This document shows, piece by piece, positions 15,363 through 23,103 of a stretch of DNA of 42,691 nucleotides (positions within the stretch are counted from its first letter, which is position 1; each line of letters begins with the position of its first letter). The notes beneath the pieces are model-generated. The model saw only the letters and a list, made by a program, of their open reading frames with translations. It ran no database searches and was not told the origin of the DNA. Made by a program: the position numbers and the translations under genes. The DNA is from F1-20-MAGs119 sp964556145 (lineage in GTDB: Bacteria > Actinomycetota > Acidimicrobiia > Acidimicrobiales > Ilumatobacteraceae). The stretch spans positions 1-42,691 of the forward strand of contig CAZKVD010000004.1 in assembly GCA_964556145.1 (NCBI GenBank), in the 5' to 3' direction.

Positions 15363-16424
15363 TCAATCCTGCCTCACGAGGGGCAGCACATCGCGGGCAA
15401 AACGACGACACTCGTCGAGGTGCGGGTAGCCCGAGAGAATGAAGGCTTCGATCCCCATGTCGCGGTAGCGGTTGATCTTGTCGGCTACCTGGCCCGGCGT
15501 ACCCACGATTGCTGCTCCGCAGCCGCTGCGTGCCCGGCCGATTCCGGTCCACAGGTGCGGTTCAACGAATCCGTCGTCGGTGGCGGACTCCCGCAGTTCG
15601 GCCTGCCGGCGTACTCCGGTGCTGTGTGAGTCGAGAGATCGTGCGCGAATCCGTGCGCCCTCTGCATCATCGACGGCGGCAATCAGATGGTGGGCCGCTG
15701 TGATCGCTTCGTCTTCAGAATCGCGAACCACGACATGACAGCGGTAGCCGAAGCGCAACGAGCGATCGTGTCGTGCAGCGCGTGAACGCACATCGGCCAT
15801 GGTGGCAGCGACCCTTTCTTCGGTGTCGGGCCACATCAGGTACACATCCGCCCCGGTGGCTGCGACATCGCGCGCCTCGTTGCTGAGCCCACCGAAGTAG
15901 AACGCAGGGTCGGTCGGGTTCTCGGCACAGATGCGAGGTGGGTCGAGATGAACGGAATAGAACTCGCCTTCGTGGTCGATGCGGCGACCCTGCATGATCG
16001 CGCGAAGAACTGTCATGACCTCGAGCGTGCGCCTGTAGCGAGCAGCACCGTCCATGGTTTCACCCGGCATCTCTGAAGAGATGATGTTGATCGTCAATCG
16101 ACCACCGAGTGTCTGGTTCAGGGTTGTCAACTGGCGGGCAAGTTGTGGCGGCCACGTTTCACCGCAACGCACTGCAACCAGCAGGCTGATTCGCGATGTC
16201 AGTGGCGCGATGGATGATGCAAATGACGTTGTGTCGATACCCAACTCATAGCCCGAGGGAAGAAGAATGTTGTCGAAACCGCCGTGCTCGGCTGTGAGAA
16301 CGATGTCGCGGCAGTGTTCCCAACTACTGCGCAGATCGGGTCGCACAACTCCCAGTTGTTCGTAGTCGTCGTCACACAGGGCGCCGAACCAGGCGATCTC
16401 GACGGGCGGGCGCACGGTCGTCAC
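15363..16424 (-). CDS. SsuD-like LLM-class flavin monooxygenase
   Basis: A 353-residue bacterial luciferase-like monooxygenase closest in pattern to alkanesulfonate monooxygenase SsuD. Supporting segments are ISLLVAVRCGETWPPQLARQ, GGRLTINIIS, AFYFGGLSNEARDVAA, FGYRCHVVVRDSEDEA, LWTGIGRARSGCGAAIVGTP, and the terminal EAFILSGYPHLDECRRFA. SsuD uses FMNH2 to cleave sulfonate C-S bonds; actinobacterial relatives can use F420, and the cofactor cannot be settled here. GTG at 16424 overlaps the aldo/keto reductase stop (GTGA), which gives the correct length; the longer frame inside that gene is rejected. It is followed 2 nt later by the P450. Confidence 0.85.
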   Translation of the reverse strand: MTTVRPPVEIAWFGALCDDDYEQLGVVRPDLRSSWEHCRDIVLTAEHGGFDNILLPSGYELGIDTTSFASSIAPLTSRISLLVAVRCGETWPPQLARQLTTLNQTLGGRLTINIISSEMPGETMDGAARYRRTLEVMTVLRAIMQGRRIDHEGEFYSVHLDPPRICAENPTDPAFYFGGLSNEARDVAATGADVYLMWPDTEERVAATMADVRSRAARHDRSLRFGYRCHVVVRDSEDEAITAAHHLIAAVDDAEGARIRARSLDSHSTGVRRQAELRESATDDGFVEPHLWTGIGRARSGCGAAIVGTPGQVADKINRYRDMGIEAFILSGYPHLDECRRFARDVLPLVRQD

Positions 16425-17326
16425 GGCAATGGTGTGCCGTCGCTGGCAACAACGATGTGGTACACGTCGGTGCGCGATAACCGCACCCGGGTGGCGGCGG
16501 CAAGTTCCTTCAAACGTCCCGTGTTCTGTGTACCGACAAGTGCCACTGCGTCCGCGGGATGGGCAAGCACGAATGCGATGGCGACTGCGGCACGTGTGAC
16601 CCCTTCGCGCGCCGCCAGTTCGTCGAGCACGCCGATTAATTCGGGGCTGATTCCTTCGCCCGTCGCTAGTCGTCCACCGGCAAGCGGGCTCCATGCGAGG
16701 GGAGTCAGTCCTGATTCGATGCAGAGATCGAACGTTCCGTCACGCATCGGTGCGAGAGCTGCACAGGAGAACTCGGGTTGGGTGCTGACCAACGGCTCTT
16801 CGACGTAGGCGGACAAAGCCATGGTTTGTGCCGGTGTGTAGTTCGAAACACCGAACATCGACACCAACCCGCGATCACGCAGCGAGGCAAAAGCCATCGC
16901 GATTTCCTCGGGGTGCGTGAACACGTCGGGCCGGTGGATTTGGTAGAGGTCGACGAAGTCGACGCCGAGCCGGCGCAGCGATGCCTCACATGCAGAGACC
17001 AGGTACTCGCCCGACGAGTCGTAAGGAACCCCGGGAACAATGCCACCCTTGGTTGCCAGCACCATCCGGTCGCGCAATGACCGGTCGCTGGCCAAGACCC
17101 GCCCAAGTGCCTCTTCGCATGCACCGAATCCGGTTCCACCCCAGTCGAGGCCGTACACGTCAGCGTTGTCGATGAGATTCATACCCAGATCGATCGCGGC
17201 GGCAATCAAGCGACCGTTCTCTGCGTCGGATGCACCGGTGAGACGCCAACAGCCGAATCCGATCGAACCGACCTCGACTTCATCCCCGAGTCGACGCGTG
17301 GCATCCGACACGAGGTTCTCTTCCAT
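16421..17326 (-). CDS. Aldo/keto reductase
   Basis: A 301-residue (beta/alpha)8 NAD(P)H oxidoreductase. The catalytic tetrad is visible as D53, Y58 (LIDNADVYG), K93 (LATKGG) and H131 (YQIHRPD). LTPLAWSPLAGGRL and the C-terminal VALVGTQNTGRLKELAAA are typical cofactor-binding segments. It resembles the YdhF-like branch. First gene of the operon that continues with the SsuD-like monooxygenase, P450 and sulfatase-like hydrolase; a role in reducing an aldehyde released by C-S or C-O cleavage is an inference. Its ATG is preceded by a TAACCT box at 6 nt. Confidence 0.88.
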   Translation of the reverse strand: MEENLVSDATRRLGDEVEVGSIGFGCWRLTGASDAENGRLIAAAIDLGMNLIDNADVYGLDWGGTGFGACEEALGRVLASDRSLRDRMVLATKGGIVPGVPYDSSGEYLVSACEASLRRLGVDFVDLYQIHRPDVFTHPEEIAMAFASLRDRGLVSMFGVSNYTPAQTMALSAYVEEPLVSTQPEFSCAALAPMRDGTFDLCIESGLTPLAWSPLAGGRLATGEGISPELIGVLDELAAREGVTRAAVAIAFVLAHPADAVALVGTQNTGRLKELAAATRVRLSRTDVYHIVVASDGTPLP

Positions 17327-17332
17327 GGGCTC

Positions 17333-17338
17333 AGGTTA
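17333..17338 (-). promoter_or_regulatory. Leaderless -10 box (TAACCT) of the organosulfur-type operon
   Basis: Minus-strand TAACCT followed by 6 nt and the ATG at 17326. It is the likely single promoter for the four genes down to 12366. Confidence 0.5.
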
Positions 17339-17387
17339 GCCATGTCGCAGAAACGGCCTTTATGGTGACCTTGTATATGGAGAGCGC

Positions 17388-18107
17388 ATGAACGAGTCGT
17401 GCCCGAACCCGGTCCGTCGGGCCGTCATGGTGCAACAGTGGCGCGATCTCGCCTATGTCCACTGGCGCTACGACCCTGCCGAGGTTCAACGTTTGCTGCC
17501 GGCCGATCTGGAAGTCGACACGTTCGATGGTTCGGCATGGGTTGGTCTCATCCCGTTCTCGATGCGGGGAATCACCCTGCCCCGGCTTCCCGCCGTTCCG
17601 TACTTCGGGTCGTTCCCCGAGATCAACGTGCGCACTTACGTTCGCCACAACGGCATTCCCGGGGTCTGGTTCTTTTCGCTCGACGTCAACCGTCTGATTC
17701 CCGCGGTAGTCGCACGAACCACCTATCTGTTGCCGTACTGCTGGGGACGTGCGTCGAACCGCATCAACGGTGACGTTCTGCAATCGAGTGTCGAGCGTCG
17801 TTGGCCGTCGCACGCGATGTCCCGCACCGAAATCGAAATCGGCAGCCCTATCGCACAACCCGATGATCTGTCAGTGTTTCTGTCGGCTCGCTGGGGCCTG
17901 TATTCACGGGGCCTTTTTGGCGGGCTCATGTATGCGCCCGTCGACCATGAACGGTGGCCGCTGCAGAATGCGACCCTGAAGTCGATCAATCAGAACGTTG
18001 TCGAAGCCGCCGGGCTGTCCACTCCTTCGGGTGAGCCGCACGTGATGTTCTCGCCCGGAGTCTCGGTGCGTATCGGTCGTCCGCGACGCGTCGCGCGACG
18101 CGCCTAG
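17388..18107 (+). CDS. DUF2071 (YqjF-like) family protein
   Basis: A 239-residue protein matching the DUF2071 family: VMVQQWRDLAYVHWRYDP near the start, LLPADLEVDTFDGSAWVGLIPF, then FPEINVRTYVRHNGIPGVWFFSLD and YLLPYCWG. Members adopt an acetoacetate-decarboxylase-like fold, but their activity is unknown. ATG at 17388 has GGAGAGC upstream. It is divergent from the aldo/keto reductase, and its TAG stop doubles as the first three bases of the -10 box of the next gene. Confidence 0.82.
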   Translation: MNESCPNPVRRAVMVQQWRDLAYVHWRYDPAEVQRLLPADLEVDTFDGSAWVGLIPFSMRGITLPRLPAVPYFGSFPEINVRTYVRHNGIPGVWFFSLDVNRLIPAVVARTTYLLPYCWGRASNRINGDVLQSSVERRWPSHAMSRTEIEIGSPIAQPDDLSVFLSARWGLYSRGLFGGLMYAPVDHERWPLQNATLKSINQNVVEAAGLSTPSGEPHVMFSPGVSVRIGRPRRVARRA

Positions 18108-18110
18108 TCT
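18105..18110 (+). promoter_or_regulatory. Leaderless -10 box (TAGTCT) of the Gfo/Idh/MocA gene
   Basis: TAGTCT followed by 7 nt and the ATG at 18118. The TAG is also the stop codon of the DUF2071 gene, so coding end and promoter share bases. Confidence 0.5.
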
Positions 18111-18117
18111 CGAGCCC

Positions 18118-19191
18118 ATGGAGAAGATGCGCTTCGGCGTGATCGGTACGGGAATGATGGGTTGTGAACACCTGCGCAACCTGCTTCCGATGGATGACGT
18201 CGGGGTCCCGGCCGTGTCCGATACGAACGCCGAACCGGTGTCATGGGCCGAGCTCACGCTGGGGGACAAGTGGGCCGGTGTCGCATCATTCCGCGACCAC
18301 AACAAACTCATTTCATCGGGCCTGGTTGACGCCGTCGTCGTTGCTTCGCCCAACCACACGCACAAGGTCATCCTCGACGACATTCTCGCAACCGACGTTC
18401 CGGTTCTCGTCGAAAAGCCGATGTGCACCACGGTCGACGACTGCAAAACCATCGTCGACGCATCGGCCGGGCGCAAAGCCGTCACCTGGGTTGGCCTTGA
18501 GTACCGCTACATGCCCCCGATCGCTCGGTTCCTCGCGTCGATCCGCGCGGGTGACATCGGCAACCTGAGGATGCTCGCGATCCGCGAGCACAGGTTTCCC
18601 TTCCTCGTGAAGGTCGGGAACTGGAACCGTTTCACCCGCAACACCGGCGGAACCCTGGTCGAGAAGTGTTGTCACTTCTTCGATCTCATGAACCTCACCG
18701 TCGACTCGCGACCGAGCCGTGTGTATGCAAGTGGCGCCCAGGACGTGAACCATCTCGACGAAGTGTACGACGGTGAGCGCTCCGACATTCTCGACAATGC
18801 CTACGTGATCGTCGACTACGACAACGGTGTACGGGCGATGCTCGATCTCAGCATGTTCGCCGAGGGTGGCCGCAACGAACAGGAAATCGTTGCGGTGGGA
18901 GACGCCGGCAAGCTCGAAGCAGCCGTGCCGGGCGACGGCACTTTGTCTCTCGGTCGTCGCGCCGACCGGTCGGTGATTCAAATCGACGTACCCACTGACG
19001 AGGTCGGCCACGTCGGATTCCATCACGGGGCGAGCTACGTCGAACTGCGCCGATTCATCGACGCGGTGCGTGGAGCGGGCCCGGTCGAGGTCGACACCAC
19101 TGCAGGACTGTGGTCGGTTGTCGTTGGTGCGGCTGCGCATCGGTCGATCGACGAGCGCCGCGCCGTGGACATTTCCGAATACGGGCTCTGA
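18118..19191 (+). CDS. Gfo/Idh/MocA family oxidoreductase
   Basis: A 357-residue NAD(P)-dependent oxidoreductase. The N-terminal Rossmann domain begins RFGVIGTGMMGCEHLRNL, and the EKP motif is E99-K100-P101 (VLVEKPMC). The C-terminal alpha/beta domain has NTGGTLVEKCCHFFDLM, in which the Lys/His pair is in the position of the catalytic residues of inositol dehydrogenases. Family members oxidise or reduce sugars, inositols and related polyols. The substrate is not evident. The start is set by the leaderless box at 7 nt. Confidence 0.88.
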   Translation: MEKMRFGVIGTGMMGCEHLRNLLPMDDVGVPAVSDTNAEPVSWAELTLGDKWAGVASFRDHNKLISSGLVDAVVVASPNHTHKVILDDILATDVPVLVEKPMCTTVDDCKTIVDASAGRKAVTWVGLEYRYMPPIARFLASIRAGDIGNLRMLAIREHRFPFLVKVGNWNRFTRNTGGTLVEKCCHFFDLMNLTVDSRPSRVYASGAQDVNHLDEVYDGERSDILDNAYVIVDYDNGVRAMLDLSMFAEGGRNEQEIVAVGDAGKLEAAVPGDGTLSLGRRADRSVIQIDVPTDEVGHVGFHHGASYVELRRFIDAVRGAGPVEVDTTAGLWSVVVGAAAHRSIDERRAVDISEYGL

Positions 19192-19228
19192 GCCGCAGCG
19201 CCGAGAAAGGCATGTCGCCGAAGCGACC

Positions 19229-19234
19229 TAGTGT
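19229..19234 (+). promoter_or_regulatory. Leaderless -10 box (TAGTGT) of the gene at 19242
   Basis: TAGTGT followed by 7 nt and the ATG at 19242. It matches the TAGTCT box of the preceding gene in form and spacing and decides between two possible starts. Confidence 0.45.
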
Positions 19235-19241
19235 GGATGCC

Positions 19242-20363
19242 ATGCTCCATCCCTTCGACGACTTCCCGGTTCACCAAAGCTCGGCTCCGTTGATGCACGT
19301 CTTCAGTGACGCCCCGGGGGTGTACGACCGTTACTTCTACAACGGTCATGATGCGAACGGCGAGATCTTCTTTGCACTCGCATTCGGCGTCTACCCGAAC
19401 AAGCAGGTGATGGACGCTGCATTCAGCGTTTCGATCGACGGTACGCAACACAGTGTGCGTGCCTCGCGCCACTGCGACCGCGACCGTACGAACCTCGAAG
19501 TGGGGGCGATCAGCATCAATGTCGTGCGGCCGATGCTGGAACACCGCATCGTCGTCGACAACCGTTTCGGATTGTCGGCCGACATCACCTGGCGTGCCAC
19601 CTCTGCGCTCCTCGAAGAGCCCTCGTTCAAACACCTCGAAAACGGCCGGCCACAAATGGACTACACGCGCATGACACAGTTCGGCGAGTGGTCGGGGTGG
19701 ATCGACGTCGACGGTCGACGCCTGGAACTCGGCAGCATGGGTCCGATCACCGGCTGTCGTGACAGGTCGTGGGGAGTCCGCAACTCGGCGCGCAGCGCCA
19801 ACGGTCCGAAGAGGGCACCTCAGTTCTACTGGCTGTGGGCGCCAACGACTTTTGATGACCACTACACCCACGCCGCGATCAATGACTACGCCAACGGCAG
19901 GTCGTGGCACCGCAGCGGTGCGGTAGCCGCACGCGTCTCACATGCATCAACGTCGACGGAGTTGGTTCTCGACGAAACCAAGGTCGACCGATGTACTTCT
20001 GTTCACATCGAACCCACGTGGACGAAGGGCACCCGTTGGTTGGAGTCGGCCACGGTCACAATCGAGCGTTGGCGTGCCGAACCGGTCGTCGTCACCTACA
20101 CCCCACTGCTCAAGTTCTTCATGAGGGGTATCGGTTACACGCACCCCGAGTGGGGCCACGGCGAATGGAAGGGTGAGTTCGCCGAAACTCGCGACGAGTT
20201 CGTCCTAGCCGAAGCGAATCCGGCCGACCCGACGATGATCCATCTCCAGAACCTGTGCCACGTCGAATCGAACGGCAAGACGGGAACCGGGGTGTTCGAA
20301 CACCTCGTCATCGGTCCGCACGAACCCAGCGGCTTTGCTTCGATTCTCGACGGCGCCCGGTAG
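19242..20363 (+). CDS. Unrecognised protein with AttH/carotenoid-hydratase-like features
   Basis: A 373-residue protein without signal peptide or membrane segment. It has two beta-rich halves; aromatic motifs include DAPGVYDRYFYNGHD, LGSMGPITGCRDRSWGVR, FYWLWAPTTFDDHYTHAAI and FMRGIGYTHPEWGHGEWKGE. The WGVR and HPEWGHG patterns recall lipocalin-like AttH/hydroxyneurosporene-hydratase-type proteins (DUF7064/7065 in my recollection), which act on lipophilic substrates, but I cannot confirm this. ATG at 19242 is chosen because of its -10 box; ATG at 19212 with AAAGG upstream is the alternative, adding 10 residues. It ends 15 nt before the heliorhodopsin gene. Confidence 0.65.
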   Translation: MLHPFDDFPVHQSSAPLMHVFSDAPGVYDRYFYNGHDANGEIFFALAFGVYPNKQVMDAAFSVSIDGTQHSVRASRHCDRDRTNLEVGAISINVVRPMLEHRIVVDNRFGLSADITWRATSALLEEPSFKHLENGRPQMDYTRMTQFGEWSGWIDVDGRRLELGSMGPITGCRDRSWGVRNSARSANGPKRAPQFYWLWAPTTFDDHYTHAAINDYANGRSWHRSGAVAARVSHASTSTELVLDETKVDRCTSVHIEPTWTKGTRWLESATVTIERWRAEPVVVTYTPLLKFFMRGIGYTHPEWGHGEWKGEFAETRDEFVLAEANPADPTMIHLQNLCHVESNGKTGTGVFEHLVIGPHEPSGFASILDGAR

Positions 20364-20365
20364 TG

Positions 20366-20371
20366 CATACT
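20366..20371 (+). promoter_or_regulatory. Possible leaderless -10 box (CATACT) of the heliorhodopsin gene
   Basis: CATACT followed by 7 nt and the ATG at 20379. Position 1 departs from T, so this is weaker than the other boxes; read-through from the upstream gene is also possible. Confidence 0.35.
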
Positions 20372-20378
20372 TGACACG

Positions 20379-21125
20379 ATGAAGAGTGACTCACGACTCC
20401 AACGACTGAATGTGACTGCGGCGGTTCTGCATCTCGTGCAGGGCATTGCGATTCTCGTTCTCTCGAATGACTTCTCGCTGCCCGTCACAACGTTCTTCTG
20501 GAACGACGCTCCGAACAATCGACTCGACATCGCACGCCTCGAGCGGGGCTTCGACGTGTCAATCGCCTGGACGGCAGCGATCTTCCTTTTTCTTTCGGCA
20601 CTCTTCCATTTCATCGTGTCGACCGTCGGCCGTCGCACCTACGAGTCCGAGATTGCGGCCGAACAGAACCGATTCCGTTGGGTCGAATACTCGATTTCTT
20701 CGACGTTGATGATCATCGCAATCTGCATGGTGTTCGGTATCGGTGACGTTGCGGGGTTGTTGGGCATCGCCGGAGCCAATGTTGCGATGATCCTCTTCGG
20801 TTGGATCATGGAGGTGGTCAACCGACCGGGTCAAAAGGTGTGGTGGACGCCCTTCTGGTTCGGCTGCATCGTCGGCATCGTTCCGTGGATCGGACTCTTC
20901 ATCTACCTGCTCGGTCCGGGAAGCGACATGCCGAAGTTCGTCTACGGCATCTTTGTGAGCATTTTCATTTTCTTCAATCTCTTCGCTCTGAACCAGTACC
21001 TGCAGTACCGCAAGGTGGGGAAGTGGTCGAACTACGTGTACGGCGAAAAGGCCTACCTGTGGCTCAGTCTCATCGCGAAGAGCGCCCTCGCCTGGCAGCT
21101 CTACGGCAACACGTTGTCCGCCTGA
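20379..21125 (+). CDS. Heliorhodopsin
   Basis: A 248-residue seven-helix protein of the heliorhodopsin family, not a type-1 pump. The diagnostic helix-3 motif is RWVEYSISSTLMI with E103 as Schiff-base counterion. The helix-7 motif is SLIAKSALAWQ with K234 as the retinal-binding lysine. H18 in helix 1 and H77 in helix 2 match the two conserved heliorhodopsin histidines. The basic cytoplasmic N-terminus (MKSDSRLQR) and the long loop between helices 1 and 2 fit the inverted topology (N-terminus inside). Heliorhodopsins are light-responsive with slow photocycles; their roles are still debated. No retinal synthesis gene lies in the window. The gene stands 15 nt after an unrecognised lipid-type protein gene. 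Confidence 0.93.
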   Translation: MKSDSRLQRLNVTAAVLHLVQGIAILVLSNDFSLPVTTFFWNDAPNNRLDIARLERGFDVSIAWTAAIFLFLSALFHFIVSTVGRRTYESEIAAEQNRFRWVEYSISSTLMIIAICMVFGIGDVAGLLGIAGANVAMILFGWIMEVVNRPGQKVWWTPFWFGCIVGIVPWIGLFIYLLGPGSDMPKFVYGIFVSIFIFFNLFALNQYLQYRKVGKWSNYVYGEKAYLWLSLIAKSALAWQLYGNTLSA

Positions 21126-21170
21126 TCACTCGCGTAGAACTGAGTGTTCTCTGATCGCTGTCGAGTGATC
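21124..21170. repeat. Nested inverted repeat after the heliorhodopsin stop
   Basis: GATCACTCG (21124-21132) and CGAGTGATC (21162-21170) form a perfect 9-bp stem. Between them AGAAC-TGAGT-GTTCT forms a second 5-bp hairpin. The outer arm overlaps the heliorhodopsin TGA. There is no T run, so it is not a classical terminator; it may be a rho-type or mRNA 3'-end structure, or a protein site. Confidence 0.5.
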
Positions 21171-21338
21171 GGCTCCACAAATCTCCGGCTCTTGAATTTC
21201 GATCGGGACACATTGGTCCCTAGTTGACACGAATGTCGTCGATCGACGTAGTCCGAAGGCTGCACCCTTTTGGCATGCGCCCTGTATGCGAGATGACCGA
21301 GCAACCCATAGCGGACGTGGCGTGCGGGGACGACATCC

Positions 21339-21518
21339 ATGAGTGACTCAGGTGATGGAATGGGCAGTGGCGACTACGACAACGAAACCGCCGGCCTCGA
21401 AGCGAAGTTGCTCGCAAGAAAACTCGAGCAAGTCGACGCTGAAGCCCCCGCAGAAATCGCTGCAGACGGGTCTGAATCGAGGGTTGATGAATGGGAGGAC
21501 GACGGAGGTCGTCGTTGA
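21339..21518 (+). CDS. Possible small acidic protein (59 aa)
   Basis: An open frame of 59 residues, MSDSGDGMGSGDYDNETAG..., strongly acidic (many Asp/Glu) with an AKLLARKLEQVDAE helix in the middle and an EDDGGRR end. GGGGA lies 8 nt before the ATG. Charge bias and third-position GC look gene-like, but there is no recognised family. The surrounding 750 bp is otherwise poor in genes, so chance cannot be excluded. Confidence 0.4.
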   Translation: MSDSGDGMGSGDYDNETAGLEAKLLARKLEQVDAEAPAEIAADGSESRVDEWEDDGGRR

Positions 21519-21873
21519 AGCAGTAGGACCCACCAGAGCAGACTCGAGGCGCGGGGTGTAGTGACGGGTTCGGCTCCGTCCCCGGCCCTTGAGGACGTGG
21601 AGCGAAACCCCTCAGGCCTTGGTGGGGCAGTCTCAACGGAAGCCGCTACAAACGCGTTTGGGCGTTTTCGGTTTCGGGATGATCAATTGGCGATCGAGAT
21701 CACTAGTAATGGCGGTGTCGGACTGTCCTTGCGCGAAACGCTTTCCGCGAACAATCACTGTTCGTCCTTCGAGGATGACGCCCTTGTCGGGCGATGTATC
21801 TTGAAAGTCAGTCGGGCAAGCGCTCAAAAGTGGCGGTTTGCTTGACCAGACGAGTGGACGGGGGAATCGACGC
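21519..21873. other. Intergenic stretch without a convincing gene
   Basis: About 355 bp between the small acidic frame and the amidohydrolase. One open frame (21561-21845) exists but lacks a clear ribosome-binding site, has uneven base use, and resembles nothing known. CGGGTTCGGCTCCG at 21565-21578 recurs exactly at 24061-24074, just before tRNA-Lys. No strong promoter or terminator was found; the amidohydrolase must be transcribed from somewhere inside this stretch. Confidence 0.5.
21565..21578 (+). repeat. 14-bp direct repeat, copy 1
   Basis: CGGGTTCGGCTCCG, identical to 24061-24074 and followed in both places by a C-rich run. The two copies bracket the amidohydrolase-hydrolase pair. Confidence 0.4.
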
Positions 21874-23103
21874 ATGATCACGATCATCAAAAACGGTCAC
21901 GTATTGGACACTTCGACAATGACTTACTCCGATGGGTCGGATGTGGTCATCGAAGGAGGATTGATCTCTGACGTCGGTGCGAACATTTCAGCGAAGGCTG
22001 ATCTCGTCCTCGACGCAAAGGGTAAGTACGTGCTGCCGGGATTGATCGATGCGCACGTGCACTTCCGGCTCGCCACCATGGATTTTCGATCATTGCTCGC
22101 CTGGTCCGAGGTGGAGTTCGGTGTTGTCATGGCTCGTCTCGCCCGCGAGACGGTCGAACGCGGATTCACAACGGTGCGGGATCTGGGTGGTGAAGTGTCC
22201 GGACTCATCAGTGCAATTCAGCATGGACACACGATGGGGCCCAGAATCGTGCGCGCGGGACACATGCTCAGCCAGACGGGCGGTCACGGCGACACGGCGG
22301 GTGGGCATCTCGACGTGCCGGCGTGCGCGTGTTCGTTCCGTTCCGACGCGTTTTCCATCGTTGCCGACGGTCCCGAGGCGGTGCGCAAGGCCGCGCGTCA
22401 TCTTCTGCGCGACGGTAGCGACTTCCTGAAGATCCACGTATCCGGAGGTGTGGCATCGCCGATGGACCCGATCGACAGCATTCAGTACACACCGGAAGAG
22501 ATCATCGCGGCGGTGACCGAAGCCAGCCATCGCGGAACGTATGTCGCAGCGCACGCATATTCGCCGGAAGCGATCGCGATGGCGGTCAGCAATGGCGTTC
22601 ACTCCGTTGAGCACGCGAATTTGATCGACAAGCCGACGGCGGCCCTTGTCGCATCCAAGGGTGCTGTGATGGTCCCTACGTTGGCAACGTACAAGGCCAT
22701 GAACGATGTCGGCACCAGACTCGGCTTGCCTGCTGCGAACCAGCAGAAGAACGTTGTCGTCTATGAATCCGGGCTCGAGTCGTTGGAAATTGCGTTGGAA
22801 GCCGGAGTGACGCTGGGCCTTGGCACCGATCTCATCGGCGAGACCCAGTCGTATCAGAACTCCGAGATGGCCATCCGCGCCGAGGTGCAGTCGGCCGCCG
22901 ACATCTTGCGTTCGATGTGGGTCACAAATGCCGAGTTGTGTCGCTTGAAGGGCAAGATCGGCATCTTGACTCCCGGTGCATTCGGCGACATTGTGGTGAG
23001 CAACGTGAACCCGCTCGACAACATCGTTGCATTTGCCGACCATGAGAAGGCGATCGACGTGGTCGTCAAGAGCGGCGCGATTGTGGTGAGGCGCGATCGA
23101 TGA
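21874..23103 (+). CDS. Amidohydrolase, Xaa-Pro/arginine carboxypeptidase-like
   Basis: A 409-residue metal-dependent hydrolase of the amidohydrolase superfamily. Zinc ligands are H61 and H63 (DAHVHF), the bridging Lys K186 (DFLKIHVSGG), H227 (AAHAYS), H247 (HSVEHANL) and D319 (LGTDL), giving a binuclear site. LSQTGGHGD near 133-140 resembles the subgroup that contains the Caulobacter zinc carboxypeptidases and imidazolonepropionase-like enzymes. The natural substrate (dipeptide, lactam or ester) cannot be named. ATG at 21874 follows GGGGGAATCGACGC; the open frame begins 12 codons earlier. Its stop overlaps the next start by 4 bases (ATGA). Confidence 0.88.
   Translation: MITIIKNGHVLDTSTMTYSDGSDVVIEGGLISDVGANISAKADLVLDAKGKYVLPGLIDAHVHFRLATMDFRSLLAWSEVEFGVVMARLARETVERGFTTVRDLGGEVSGLISAIQHGHTMGPRIVRAGHMLSQTGGHGDTAGGHLDVPACACSFRSDAFSIVADGPEAVRKAARHLLRDGSDFLKIHVSGGVASPMDPIDSIQYTPEEIIAAVTEASHRGTYVAAHAYSPEAIAMAVSNGVHSVEHANLIDKPTAALVASKGAVMVPTLATYKAMNDVGTRLGLPAANQQKNVVVYESGLESLEIALEAGVTLGLGTDLIGETQSYQNSEMAIRAEVQSAADILRSMWVTNAELCRLKGKIGILTPGAFGDIVVSNVNPLDNIVAFADHEKAIDVVVKSGAIVVRRDR

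Noticed and set aside
16425..16694. N-terminal extension of the SsuD-like protein
   Set aside because: It is a shadow of the aldo/keto reductase 3' end. The GTG at 16424 overlaps that gene's stop by four bases and gives normal SsuD length.
21700..21720. Short similarity to the ...CTAGTAAT... stretch of 16S rRNA
   Set aside because: Only about eight bases match and no other conserved rRNA segment is nearby.
21561..21845. 94-codon frame in the sparse stretch before the amidohydrolase
   Set aside because: No ribosome-binding site or promoter, no recognisable motif, and it begins inside the 14-bp repeat; chance frame is more likely.
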